Assembly (NCBI GenBank): GCA_964343345.1
Contig: CAYFJE010000043.1
Span: 1 to 9,179 of the forward strand
Length of the DNA: 9,179 nt
Source of the DNA: UBA6624 sp964343345 [NCBI: uncultured bacterium]
GTDB taxonomy: Bacteria; UBP7; UBA6624
Reading direction: 5' to 3'
A program made the position numbers and the translations under genes. Every line of letters begins with the position of its first letter. Position 1 is the first letter of the stretch. The notes below the pieces were generated by a model. That model searched no databases and was not told the origin of the DNA. It was given only the letters and a program-made list of their open reading frames with translations. Shown in pieces: positions 1-6,934 of the stretch.

Positions 1-72
1 AGAAGGCAACCAAGGCCAAGAAGGCAACCAAGGCCAAGAAGGCAACCAAGGCCAAGAAGGCAACCAAGGCCA
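1..72 (+). repeat. Four perfect tandem copies of an 18-bp repeat
   Basis: The unit AGAAGGCAACCAAGGCCA occurs four times head to tail without mismatch at 1-18, 19-36, 37-54 and 55-72. The array probably continues left of the window. The unit is 10/18 G+C, well above the surrounding DNA. Its length is a multiple of three, so changes in copy number keep every reading frame. It appears to encode the basic tail of the upstream protein, and its last copy also supplies the AAGG sequence (66-69) that may serve as the glyS ribosome binding site. Confidence 0.95.
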
Positions 73-77
73 AATAG
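3..77 (+). CDS. C-terminal tail of a Lys/Ala/Thr-rich protein (5' truncated)
   Basis: Only the last 24 codons and a TAG stop are in the window; the start lies off the left edge. The readable frame gives a repeating K-A-T-K-A-K pattern. Such basic low-complexity tails occur on bacterial histone H1-like and HU-like proteins and on some ribosomal proteins or topoisomerases, where they bind nucleic acid, but the folded part is missing and the protein cannot be named. The codons (AAG, GCA, ACC, GCC) are more GC-rich than in the genes downstream. All three plus-strand frames are open through the repeat. This one is preferred because it ends in a stop just before glyS and gives a familiar composition. 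The stop is 2 bp before the glyS ATG, so the two genes are probably cotranscribed. Confidence 0.6.
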   Translation, partial: KATKAKKATKAKKATKAKKATKAK

Positions 78-79
78 GC

Positions 80-1366
80 ATGCCTGACCTTTCAGAGGTT
101 ATATCTTTTTGTTCGAGAAAAGGTTTTATAACTCAAAGTACTGAAATCTATGGTGGTTTATCGGGTTGTTATGATTATGGCCCAAACGGATCTCAACTTA
201 AAAGAAGAATTGAGAATATATGGTGGAATGAAAATGTTGAGAATAATCAAAATATAGTTGGTTTTGATGCTTCAATACTCATGAGGAATGAGGCCTGGGA
301 AGCAAGTGGTCATGTTTCAGGTTTTCATGACCCAATGGTCGATTGCAGAAAGTGTAAATCAAGGTATAGAGCAGACCAGATTGATATTAATGCAGATTGC
401 CCTGAATGTGGAGAGAAAGATTGGACTGATGTTCGTCAATTCAACCTTATGCTTTCAACAAAAATTGGGGCAATGGAAGATTCTTCAAAAAAAGTTTATT
501 TAAGACCTGAAACTGCTCAAGGTATTTTTGTAAATGCTATTAATGTTGCTAGAAACTCAAGATTAAATGTTCCTTTTGGAATAGCTCAGATTGGAAAGTC
601 TTTTAGAAACGAAATAACTCCAAGAAATTTTCTTTTTCGAGTTAGAGAATTTACTCAGATGGAGTTGGAATTTTTTTGTCATCCTGACGAATCTTCTGAA
701 GTGTTTGAAGAATGGTGTTCTAAAAGAATGTCTTTTTACAAGAACTCGTTAGGTATTGATAGTAAAAAATTGCATTTTAGAGATCATGAAAGTGACGAAT
801 TGGCACATTATGCTATTTCATGTAGAGATATCGAGTACGAGTTTCCTTTTGGATTAAAGGAGTTAGAAGGTGTTGCGAACAGAGGTGATTTTGATTTGAA
901 ACAGCATATGAAGCATAGTAAGAAAAATCTGACTTTGTCACATCCTGAAAAAGGGAAGTTCGTTCCTGCAGTTATTGAATCTTCCGCTGGTGTTGATAGA
1001 ACATTGCTGGCTGTTATCTGTGATTCTCTTGATACATCTGATCCAAGTCACATTATTCTTAAGATAAATCCTGATCTTGCAAACACACAAGTAGCCATTC
1101 TTCCTCTTGTGAAAAAAGACGGAATGCCGGAAAAGGCATTTGAAATTGAAAAAAACATTAAAAAATCTTATAGAAAAAAAGTAGAAATTTCAGGTTCGAT
1201 AGGAAAGAGATATTACAGAGAGGATGAAGACGGAACTCCGGTATGTATTACAGTTGATGGAGAGACTGACTCTGATGATTCTGTTACAGTGAGATATAGA
1301 GATACGGGAAAACAAGATCGAGTAAAAATAAATTCATTGAATGAATTGCTGTCAAAGGTTTTTTAA
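80..1366 (+). CDS. glyS: Glycyl-tRNA synthetase, homodimeric class II type
   Basis: Charges tRNA-Gly with glycine in the cytoplasm using ATP and releasing AMP and PPi. The 428 residues match the single-chain alpha2 GlyRS family, slightly short of the usual 430-460. Near the start is the family stretch YDYGPNGSQLKRRI (about 31-44). Four cysteines in two CxxC pairs (C89/C92 and C107/C110) form a probable zinc knuckle. LRPETAQGIFVN (141-152) and motif 2, FRNEITPRNF (175-184), follow; motif 3 is SSAGVDRTLL (301-310). Residues from about 325 form the anticodon-binding domain. The ATG at 80 fits the usual N-terminus. A candidate AAGG Shine-Dalgarno lies 10 nt upstream inside the repeat array. The same frame stays open upstream, so a repeat-encoded N-terminal extension is possible but unlikely. 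A 58-bp gap separates it from hppA. Confidence 0.95.
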   Translation: MPDLSEVISFCSRKGFITQSTEIYGGLSGCYDYGPNGSQLKRRIENIWWNENVENNQNIVGFDASILMRNEAWEASGHVSGFHDPMVDCRKCKSRYRADQIDINADCPECGEKDWTDVRQFNLMLSTKIGAMEDSSKKVYLRPETAQGIFVNAINVARNSRLNVPFGIAQIGKSFRNEITPRNFLFRVREFTQMELEFFCHPDESSEVFEEWCSKRMSFYKNSLGIDSKKLHFRDHESDELAHYAISCRDIEYEFPFGLKELEGVANRGDFDLKQHMKHSKKNLTLSHPEKGKFVPAVIESSAGVDRTLLAVICDSLDTSDPSHIILKINPDLANTQVAILPLVKKDGMPEKAFEIEKNIKKSYRKKVEISGSIGKRYYREDEDGTPVCITVDGETDSDDSVTVRYRDTGKQDRVKINSLNELLSKVF

Positions 1367-1412
1367 ATAGAAAGTAGAATGAAAAATTAGATTTTTTTAC
1401 TTTAGGTTGTAA

Positions 1413-1417
1413 AGGAG
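1413..1417 (+). promoter_or_regulatory. Ribosome binding site of hppA
   Basis: AGGAG lies 7 nt before the ATG at 1425, in the context AAAGGAG. It is one of the two best Shine-Dalgarno matches in the window. It selects the 1425 start over the second ATG two codons later and suggests strong independent initiation for the pump. Confidence 0.8.
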
Positions 1418-1424
1418 AAATTAA

Positions 1425-3461
1425 ATGGAAATGGGAAATATATTAAATTCAATACCAGAATATGCTTTTTATATTGGTGTTTTTGCAATTTGTTTTGCTT
1501 TAAGACAATCAAAAAAAGTCAAATCAGTTAAAGTCGATAATAAGAAAATGTCGGAAATTGCTGGTCATATAAGAGATGGTGCGATGATGTTTTTAAAGAG
1601 GGAATACAGTTTGCTTGTATGGTTTGTTTTCATTGTTGGAGCAAGTTTGGCATGGATATACAACAGTTTGAATGATGGAGATTGGAGAATCGTCATCCCC
1701 TTTGTTTTTGGTGCACTTTGTTCTGGTATAGCTGGATATTTGGGAATGAGAGTTGCAACTGATGCCAATTACAGAACAGCTCACTCTGCACAGAAAGGTC
1801 TAAATAATGCACTTTCAGTTGCTTTTGCTGGAGGTTCTGTTATGGGAATGTATGTTGTCGGTATTGCTTTATTCGGAGTTGCTGTTCTCTACGGATGGCT
1901 TGAAGGGGTTTACGCAGGCGATTTAGAAAAAGCTGTAAATATATTAATCGGTTTTTCTTTAGGGGCTTCTTCAATCGCTTTATTTGCAAGAGTCGGAGGT
2001 GGAATTTATACAAAAGCTGCTGATGTAGGTGCTGATTTAGTTGGAAAGGTTGAAATGGATATTCCAGAAGATGACCCTAGAAACCCTGCAACAATCGCTG
2101 ACAATGTTGGAGATAATGTAGGTGATGTTGCTGGTATGGGTGCTGATCTTTTTGAATCCTATGTAGGTGCGATGATAGGTGCAATGATTCTTGCATTTAC
2201 TCTGACGAATTACACATTGGGTCATGTAATGTTGCCATTGGCATTTGCTTCAATTGGTATTGTTTGTAGTGTTATTGGAACATTTATGGTTAAAACCGAA
2301 GAGGGGGGGAATCCTCAACATGCTTTAGACAAAGGCTCTGTAACTGCTGGTGTTCTATTTGTTGTTTCTTCTTATTTCTTGACACACACCTGGATTCCAA
2401 CAGATGATGGTCAGAATATATTTTGGACTGTTGTTGCTGGTTTGGGTGTAGGTATAATTGTTGGAAAACTGACCGAATACTATACAAGTGATGAAACAAA
2501 ACCTGCTCAAGGTATCGCAAAAGATTCTTTAACAGGAAGTGCAACAAACATAATTTCAGGATTGTCTGTTGGAATGGTAAGTACTGCATATCCTGTAATT
2601 GCAATATGTGCCGGAATAGTGATAGCTAATTCGTTGATGGGTTTGTATGGAATTGCTATAGCTGCTGTAGGTATGCTTGCAACACTTGGGATACAGTTGG
2701 CTGTCGATGCCTATGGTCCAATAGCAGATAATGCTGGAGGCATAGCTGAAATGGCAGGTCTTCCTAAAGAGGTTCGAGAGAGAACTGATAAGTTAGATGC
2801 TGTTGGAAATACGACTGCTGCTGTTGGAAAAGGTTTTGCCATAGGTTCTGCTGCATTGACAAGTTTGGCATTGTTTGCTGGTTTTATGGCTGCTTCAAAT
2901 TTAGAGGTTTTGAATGTTGCAAATCCTCAAACATTAGCAGGAATGCTCCTTGGAGGAATGTTGCCATTTTTATTTTCTTCAATGGCAATGACCGCTGTTG
3001 GAAAAGCAGCGTATGAAATGGTTGAAGAAGTAAGAAGACAATTTAAAGAAATTCCAGGGCTTCTCGCAGGAAAAGCTCAGGCTGATTATGCTAGATGTGT
3101 TGACATTTCAACACAAGGAGCTTTGAGGCAGATGGTTATGCCAGGGCTTCTCGCAATCCTTTCTCCTATTCTTGTTGGAAAAATTGGAGGTGCTGAAATG
3201 CTTGGGGGCTTGCTCGCTGGTTCTTTGACAAGTGGAGTAATGATGGCTATATTTATGGCTAATTCAGGTGGTGCTTGGGATAATGCGAAAAAATATATAG
3301 AAAAAGGTTCACATGGAGGAAAAGGTTCAGAAGCTCATAAAGCTGCTGTTGTTGGCGACACTGTAGGAGATCCTTTCAAGGATACTGCAGGGCCAAGTTT
3401 AAACATTTTATTGAAATTAATGGCAGTTGTGAGTTTGGTTATAGCTCCTTTTGTTGGTTGA
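1425..3461 (+). CDS. hppA: Membrane-bound ion-translocating pyrophosphatase, K+-dependent type
   Basis: Integral membrane pump that hydrolyses PPi to two phosphates and exports H+ and/or Na+. Its 678 residues are normal for the family, with many hydrophobic segments (about 16 transmembrane helices are usual). Substrate-binding signatures are clear: GADLVGKVE (202-210), [17 protein letters not shown] (226-242), DNAGGIAEM (435-443), [10 protein letters not shown] (461-470) and the C-terminal [15 protein letters not shown] (644-658). A465 and G468 in [10 protein letters not shown] mark the K+-dependent class; K+-independent pumps have Lys and Thr there. The TM6 glutamate is E244 in DLFES, where Na+ pumps such as Thermotoga's have it, rather than one helical turn later as in plant H+ pumps. 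Na+ or dual Na+/H+ transport is therefore plausible but not proven, since some H+ pumps share this position. PPi made by biosynthesis, including GlyRS next door, is the fuel. Confidence 0.95.
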   Translation: MEMGNILNSIPEYAFYIGVFAICFALRQSKKVKSVKVDNKKMSEIAGHIRDGAMMFLKREYSLLVWFVFIVGASLAWIYNSLNDGDWRIVIPFVFGALCSGIAGYLGMRVATDANYRTAHSAQKGLNNALSVAFAGGSVMGMYVVGIALFGVAVLYGWLEGVYAGDLEKAVNILIGFSLGASSIALFARVGGGIYTKAADVGADLVGKVEMDIPEDDPRNPATIADNVGDNVGDVAGMGADLFESYVGAMIGAMILAFTLTNYTLGHVMLPLAFASIGIVCSVIGTFMVKTEEGGNPQHALDKGSVTAGVLFVVSSYFLTHTWIPTDDGQNIFWTVVAGLGVGIIVGKLTEYYTSDETKPAQGIAKDSLTGSATNIISGLSVGMVSTAYPVIAICAGIVIANSLMGLYGIAIAAVGMLATLGIQLAVDAYGPIADNAGGIAEMAGLPKEVRERTDKLDAVGNTTAAVGKGFAIGSAALTSLALFAGFMAASNLEVLNVANPQTLAGMLLGGMLPFLFSSMAMTAVGKAAYEMVEEVRRQFKEIPGLLAGKAQADYARCVDISTQGALRQMVMPGLLAILSPILVGKIGGAEMLGGLLAGSLTSGVMMAIFMANSGGAWDNAKKYIEKGSHGGKGSEAHKAAVVGDTVGDPFKDTAGPSLNILLKLMAVVSLVIAPFVG

Positions 3462-3462
3462 T

Positions 3463-4344
3463 TTGAGAGGTTTAGTAAGTTCTAAAGATTTTAACAATAA
3501 AAATTTGGAATCTTTGTTTCTCAATGCTGAATCTTTAAAGAAAAGAACTAAAAAGTCATTATCTCGAAAATATGAATCTTCTAACTTAGGCACTGTTGCT
3601 TTGTTGTTTGAAGAGCCTTCGACAAGGACAAAAACATCTTTTAATGAGGCTATTTGTACACTTGGAGGCAGGACTCTTTATTTTGATTTTAAGACTTCTT
3701 CTCTGTCAAAAGGGGAAACTTTTGAAGAAACTCTTTTTAATCTTAATTCTTTAGAGATTGATGGTATTGTTATAAGAACACCAAAAGAGGGTCTCCCAAA
3801 ACTTTTGAAAGATTTGGATTTAGACATGTGGATAGTAAATGCTGGTGATGGAAAAGGAGAGCATCCAACACAAGCTCTTGGAGATACTTTTACTTTGATG
3901 GATTCTATTGGCTTGAAAAATAAAAAAATAACCATAATTGGAGATGTTGAACACAGTAGAGTTGCACATTCTTTAATTAATCTTTGGCCAGGTTCAGGTG
4001 TTGATTTGTCTTTGTTGCCAACATCAAAATTTGAAACGAAATTAAATACTTTTGAAAGTTTAGAAGAAGCACAAGAATGTTCAGATGTTTTGTATGTTTT
4101 AAGGCCTCAGAAAGAAAGATGGGGAGAAGGTTCTGACATTATTGATTCTTATTCAAAGTTAACTGTTAGGGATCTCAAAGAAAATCAATACCTAATGGCT
4201 CCTGGTCCAACGATGCCAGGTGTTGACATTTCTCCAGGTTTGATTCATCATAAAAGGTCATTTGTTTTTGATCAGGTAAAGTGGGGAGTTTATGCAAGAA
4301 TGGCTATAATCTCTCATTTGATGGAGGGAGGAGATTTTGAATAA
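3463..4344 (+). CDS. pyrB: Aspartate carbamoyltransferase catalytic subunit
   Basis: Joins carbamoyl phosphate and aspartate to N-carbamoyl-aspartate, the committed step of pyrimidine synthesis. Carbamoyl-phosphate residues are present: STRTKTSF (53-60), SSLSKGE with its active-site lysine (K83), and EHPTQ (133-137). [11 protein letters not shown] and LRPQKER (213-219) are the aspartate-domain motifs. The loop that normally reads HPGPxNRG is APGPTMPG (246-253), an unusual change. The start is uncertain: TTG at 3463 gives [10 protein letters not shown] and 293 residues, matching family N-termini. TTG at 3451 or 3454 would add four or three residues and overlap hppA by 11 or 8 bp. No start has a good Shine-Dalgarno, so coupling to hppA translation is likely. 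The end overlaps carA by 8 bp. No regulatory pyrI gene is visible. Confidence 0.93.
   Translation: MRGLVSSKDFNNKNLESLFLNAESLKKRTKKSLSRKYESSNLGTVALLFEEPSTRTKTSFNEAICTLGGRTLYFDFKTSSLSKGETFEETLFNLNSLEIDGIVIRTPKEGLPKLLKDLDLDMWIVNAGDGKGEHPTQALGDTFTLMDSIGLKNKKITIIGDVEHSRVAHSLINLWPGSGVDLSLLPTSKFETKLNTFESLEEAQECSDVLYVLRPQKERWGEGSDIIDSYSKLTVRDLKENQYLMAPGPTMPGVDISPGLIHHKRSFVFDQVKWGVYARMAIISHLMEGGDFE
4327..4331 (+). promoter_or_regulatory. Ribosome binding site fixing the carA TTG start
   Basis: GGAGG, within GGGAGGAGA at the 3' end of pyrB, lies 5 nt before TTG 4337. The nearby ATG at 4344 is out of frame and meets a stop after two codons. This strong site therefore supports TTG as the true carA start. 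Confidence 0.8.
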
Positions 4345-5398
4345 TGCTTTTTTAGCACTGAATGACGGAACTGTTTACGAAGGAGTTTCAATAGGTAAAA
4401 GGGCAACAACTCTTGGAGAGATTGTTTTTACAACTAATATGACTGGGTATCAAGAAGTTTTAACAGACCCATCTTATGCGGGACAGATTGTTACTTTTAC
4501 ATATCCGATGATTGGAAATTATGGTGTTTCGGAAGAATTTAATGAATCAGATTGTGAAGCTGCAAAAGGTTTAATAATTAAAGAATTTCATGGTTTAGGA
4601 ACAGAGAAAAGAGCAGGGTTAGATTCTTGGCTAAAAGAAAAAAACATTACAGGTATTTCTGAAATAGACACAAGAGCTTTAACTCAAAAAATAAGATCAA
4701 AAGGAGTAGTCCCAGGAGGGATAAGCTCAGTTCTTCATGATAGAGAACTTGTTTCACTTGTAAAAAAAGCTCCACCTATAGAAAGTTTAGATTTAGTTAG
4801 TGGGGTAAGTGTGAAAAAGAAAATTATTCATAAAGGTGATGGATTTCGTGTTGCTTTATTGGATCTTGGTGTGAAAAAGTCTATTATTGGATACTTGCTT
4901 GATCAAGGTTTTGAAGTCATTCAATATCCTTGTTCAACAACAGCAGAAGAGATACTGAGTGATGATCCTGATGGTGTTGTTGTTAGTCCAGGACCTGGTG
5001 ACCCAAAAGCTGTTGGGGGAATTGTCGAGACTGTCAAGATTCTTGCAGAATCAAAACCTTATTTGGGTATATGTCTAGGACATCAATTGCTGGCTTTGGC
5101 TTTTGGAGGAAATACATTTAAATTAAAGTTTGGTCATAGAGGAGGAAATCATCCTGTTTTCGATAATTCAAGTCAAAAGGCTGTCATAACAACACAGAAT
5201 CACGGGTATTCTGTAGATCCTCAAAGTTTGGAAAATACCGACCTTTATGTAACTCATACTGCTCTTAATGACAACACTGTTGAGGGTATAGCTCATAAAA
5301 ATCTTCCTGTAATGGCTATTCAATTTCACCCTGAAGCAAGTCCTGGTCCTTTAGATAGTTTGAATATTTTTTCTAAATTTAAAGAAATGCTTAATTAG
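4337..5398 (+). CDS. carA: Carbamoyl-phosphate synthase small (glutaminase) subunit
   Basis: Hydrolyses glutamine and passes ammonia to the large subunit CarB, which makes carbamoyl phosphate for pyrimidines and arginine. The 353 residues are near the usual 360-380. The N-terminal CPSase small-chain domain (about 1-150) contains FTTNMTGYQEVLTDPSYAGQ (31-50). The class I glutamine amidotransferase domain follows, with SPGPGDP (217-223), the nucleophile C246 in GICLGHQL, and catalytic H331 and E333 in FHPEASPGP. All triad residues are present. Translation starts at TTG, supported by the strong Shine-Dalgarno just upstream, and overlaps pyrB by 8 bp, which couples carbamoyl-phosphate production to its consumer. 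carB does not follow; the next gene is convergent and overlaps the carA stop by 4 bp. CarB must therefore be encoded elsewhere. Confidence 0.95.
   Translation: MNNAFLALNDGTVYEGVSIGKRATTLGEIVFTTNMTGYQEVLTDPSYAGQIVTFTYPMIGNYGVSEEFNESDCEAAKGLIIKEFHGLGTEKRAGLDSWLKEKNITGISEIDTRALTQKIRSKGVVPGGISSVLHDRELVSLVKKAPPIESLDLVSGVSVKKKIIHKGDGFRVALLDLGVKKSIIGYLLDQGFEVIQYPCSTTAEEILSDDPDGVVVSPGPGDPKAVGGIVETVKILAESKPYLGICLGHQLLALAFGGNTFKLKFGHRGGNHPVFDNSSQKAVITTQNHGYSVDPQSLENTDLYVTHTALNDNTVEGIAHKNLPVMAIQFHPEASPGPLDSLNIFSKFKEMLN
5395..5398. other. Convergent 4-bp stop-codon overlap of carA and rdgB
   Basis: The plus-strand sequence TTAG holds the carA stop (TAG, 5396-5398) and, on the minus strand, the rdgB stop (TAA, 5397-5395). 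No intergenic DNA is left for a terminator. I saw no GC-rich hairpin with a T-tract nearby, so each transcript probably runs into the other gene before ending. Confidence 0.9.
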
Positions 5399-5982
5399 TT
5401 TTTTGAATTTAAATCAATCCAATTTTGTAGTTTTTTTAAGTTTTTTCCCCTATGTGAAACTTTTTCTTTTTCTGAAATTTGAACCTTTCCAAAAGGTTTT
5501 TGTAAATCTTTACTAAAAAAGATTGGATCATAACCAAATCCATTATTTCCATCTTCTTTTTCTAAAATCAAACCTTCACAAGAAGATTTCCAAAAAATTG
5601 TTCCAAATCGATTTGGAATCAATGCAAAAACGGAAATGTACCTTGCAGTTCTTTTTTCGTAAGGGATATTTTTTAATTCTTCAAGCAATTTTATATTAGC
5701 ATCTTTTTCTGTTTTTGCATATCTTGCAGAATGTACTCCAGGTCTTCCTCCAAGTGCATCAACCTCTATTCCAGCATCTTCTGAAACAATAATAAAAGAT
5801 TTGTCGATTTTATTTTTCCAGTACCGAGCTTTTATAAAAGCATTTTCTCGAAATGTTTTTCCATTTTCTTCAGGAGAGTCTTTTAAGTTAAGGTCTTCAA
5901 GGGAAAATATCTTACAGTTTTTAAGGGATTTACAAAATTCTTTAATTTTCCCTTTTGAATGAGTTGCAAAGAGTATTTTCAT
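5395..5982 (-). CDS. rdgB: XTP/dITP diphosphatase (RdgB/HAM1 family)
   Basis: Cytoplasmic house-cleaning enzyme that hydrolyses XTP, dITP and ITP to monophosphates and PPi, keeping deaminated purines out of DNA and RNA. The 195 residues match the family's usual length. Motifs seen: ATHSKGKIKEF near the N-terminus (6-16), SEDAGIEVDALGGRPGVHSA (67-86) with the probable catalytic D69, GFGYDPIFF (148-156) and SHRGKNL (176-182). The family normally reads SDDSGL where this has SEDAGI, a conservative difference. ATG at 5982 lies 4 bp after the stop of the channel gene. No clear Shine-Dalgarno is visible, so coupled translation is likely. Its stop overlaps that of carA. Confidence 0.94.
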   Translation of the reverse strand: MKILFATHSKGKIKEFCKSLKNCKIFSLEDLNLKDSPEENGKTFRENAFIKARYWKNKIDKSFIIVSEDAGIEVDALGGRPGVHSARYAKTEKDANIKLLEELKNIPYEKRTARYISVFALIPNRFGTIFWKSSCEGLILEKEDGNNGFGYDPIFFSKDLQKPFGKVQISEKEKVSHRGKNLKKLQNWIDLNSKN

Positions 5983-5986
5983 TAAT

Positions 5987-6934
5987 TTAGTTATTTTTTA
6001 GAATGAAAATCTTATCGCCTGTTTCGAATTTGAAATTTGGTGCAGGGTTTAGATGTGTTTTTCCTTTTCGTCTGACTGCAAGGACAATACCTTTTTCCTT
6101 TTCTCTTATATTGCTTTCCGATATTGTTTTTTTATTTAAGTAATTTGATTCAACTTCAAGCTCTTGAATTGGGTTTTTTGAACTGGAGTTTGTTATTATT
6201 TCTAAGAAATCATGTTTTGCAGGATTTTTTACAGCTCTTGCTAACCAAGGTCCTATTAATTCAAAAGGAGAGATTACTTTGTTTGCTCCTGCTTGACTTA
6301 GTCTGGCTACAGCATCTTTTGAAAAGGCCCTAGCAACAATAGAGATTTTAGGAGAAAGGTTTCTTGCTGCTAAGGTTAAAAAGACATTATCTGAATCAGA
6401 TCCAAGGCATGCTATCAAGCCACTTGCTTTTTTTACACCTGCTTTTAACAGGGTTTCATCAACTGTTGCATCTCCAAGGACATATAGGTTTTTTGTACTT
6501 TCAAGATTTAAATTTTCTTCTTGTTTTTTTTCTACAATGACAAATTTTTTCTTAGATCTTTGTAACTCCTCAGCTACCTTTTTCCCCATTCTTCCAAGGC
6601 CACAAATAATGACATGTTTTGATGTATTTTTTATTGTTTGTTCCATTTTTCCTCTCCTGTAAATGTCTCTAAAATGTCCATCTGAAATTGCTTTTGTTGT
6701 CTCTATAACAACTAATGAAAAAACTGAAAGTCCACTCATTATCAAAAGCATTCCTATCAGTTTTCCTGGATTTGTTTCTGGGCCAGCAACATTTCCTACT
6801 GTGCTAATTGTTGTTATTGTTAAGTAAAGAGCATCTGCTGTTTCAAGACCTTCCCATTTTTTAAAAGATTCAGTTCCAATGATTATTATTAGAAGAAGAG
6901 CACCTAGTAGTTTGCTTATTTTCCTTCTATCCAT
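5987..6934 (-). CDS. Two-TM potassium-channel-like protein with RCK (TrkA-N/TrkA-C) domains
   Basis: Resembles ligand-gated K+ channels of the MthK type: a short N-terminus, TM1 (about 7-20), a pore helix (about 33-44), TM2 (about 57-79) and a cytoplasmic RCK domain from about 107. The RCK part has a Rossmann loop, CGLGRMG (111-117), an acidic residue after the second strand (E135), GDAT (154-157), and a C-terminal TrkA-C-like domain (about 255-315). Tetramer assembly in the inner membrane is expected. The selectivity filter is odd: after TTISTVG (41-47) comes NVAGPET, where K+ channels have YGD or FGE. Ion selectivity is therefore uncertain, and it may be a weakly selective channel. ATG at 6934 has GAGG 8 nt upstream and overlaps the rfbB end by 8 bp. 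315 residues is normal for the architecture. Confidence 0.85.
   Translation of the reverse strand: MDRRKISKLLGALLLIIIIGTESFKKWEGLETADALYLTITTISTVGNVAGPETNPGKLIGMLLIMSGLSVFSLVVIETTKAISDGHFRDIYRRGKMEQTIKNTSKHVIICGLGRMGKKVAEELQRSKKKFVIVEKKQEENLNLESTKNLYVLGDATVDETLLKAGVKKASGLIACLGSDSDNVFLTLAARNLSPKISIVARAFSKDAVARLSQAGANKVISPFELIGPWLARAVKNPAKHDFLEIITNSSSKNPIQELEVESNYLNKKTISESNIREKEKGIVLAVRRKGKTHLNPAPNFKFETGDKIFILKNN

Noticed and set aside
1-72. CRISPR-like array
   Set aside because: The copies are directly adjacent with no spacers and fit a coding tandem repeat.
1-79. GlyRS extended upstream through the repeats as an E-G-N-Q-G-Q N-terminal domain
   Set aside because: The frame is open, but ATG 80 gives a normal family N-terminus and the lysine-rich frame ending at 77 is a more natural reading. 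Kept only as an alternative.
1382-1398. Possible terminator after glyS (AAAAAT-TAG-ATTTTT plus T run)
   Set aside because: The stem is only A/T pairs with a 3-nt loop; too weak to call in AT-rich DNA.
2303-2309. G7 run in hppA as a phase-variation tract
   Set aside because: It lies in frame (Glu-Gly-Gly-Asn) within well-conserved sequence, is short, and phase variation of a housekeeping pump is unlikely.
2290-2604. 104-residue open frame antisense to hppA
   Set aside because: Shadow of a strongly conserved gene, with low-complexity Leu/Gln composition and no recognisable motif; other small antisense frames were rejected for the same reason.
6771-6801. Frameshift explaining the odd channel filter
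   Set aside because: Shifting by one or two bases does not restore a GYGD-like filter, and the frame is conserved on both sides.
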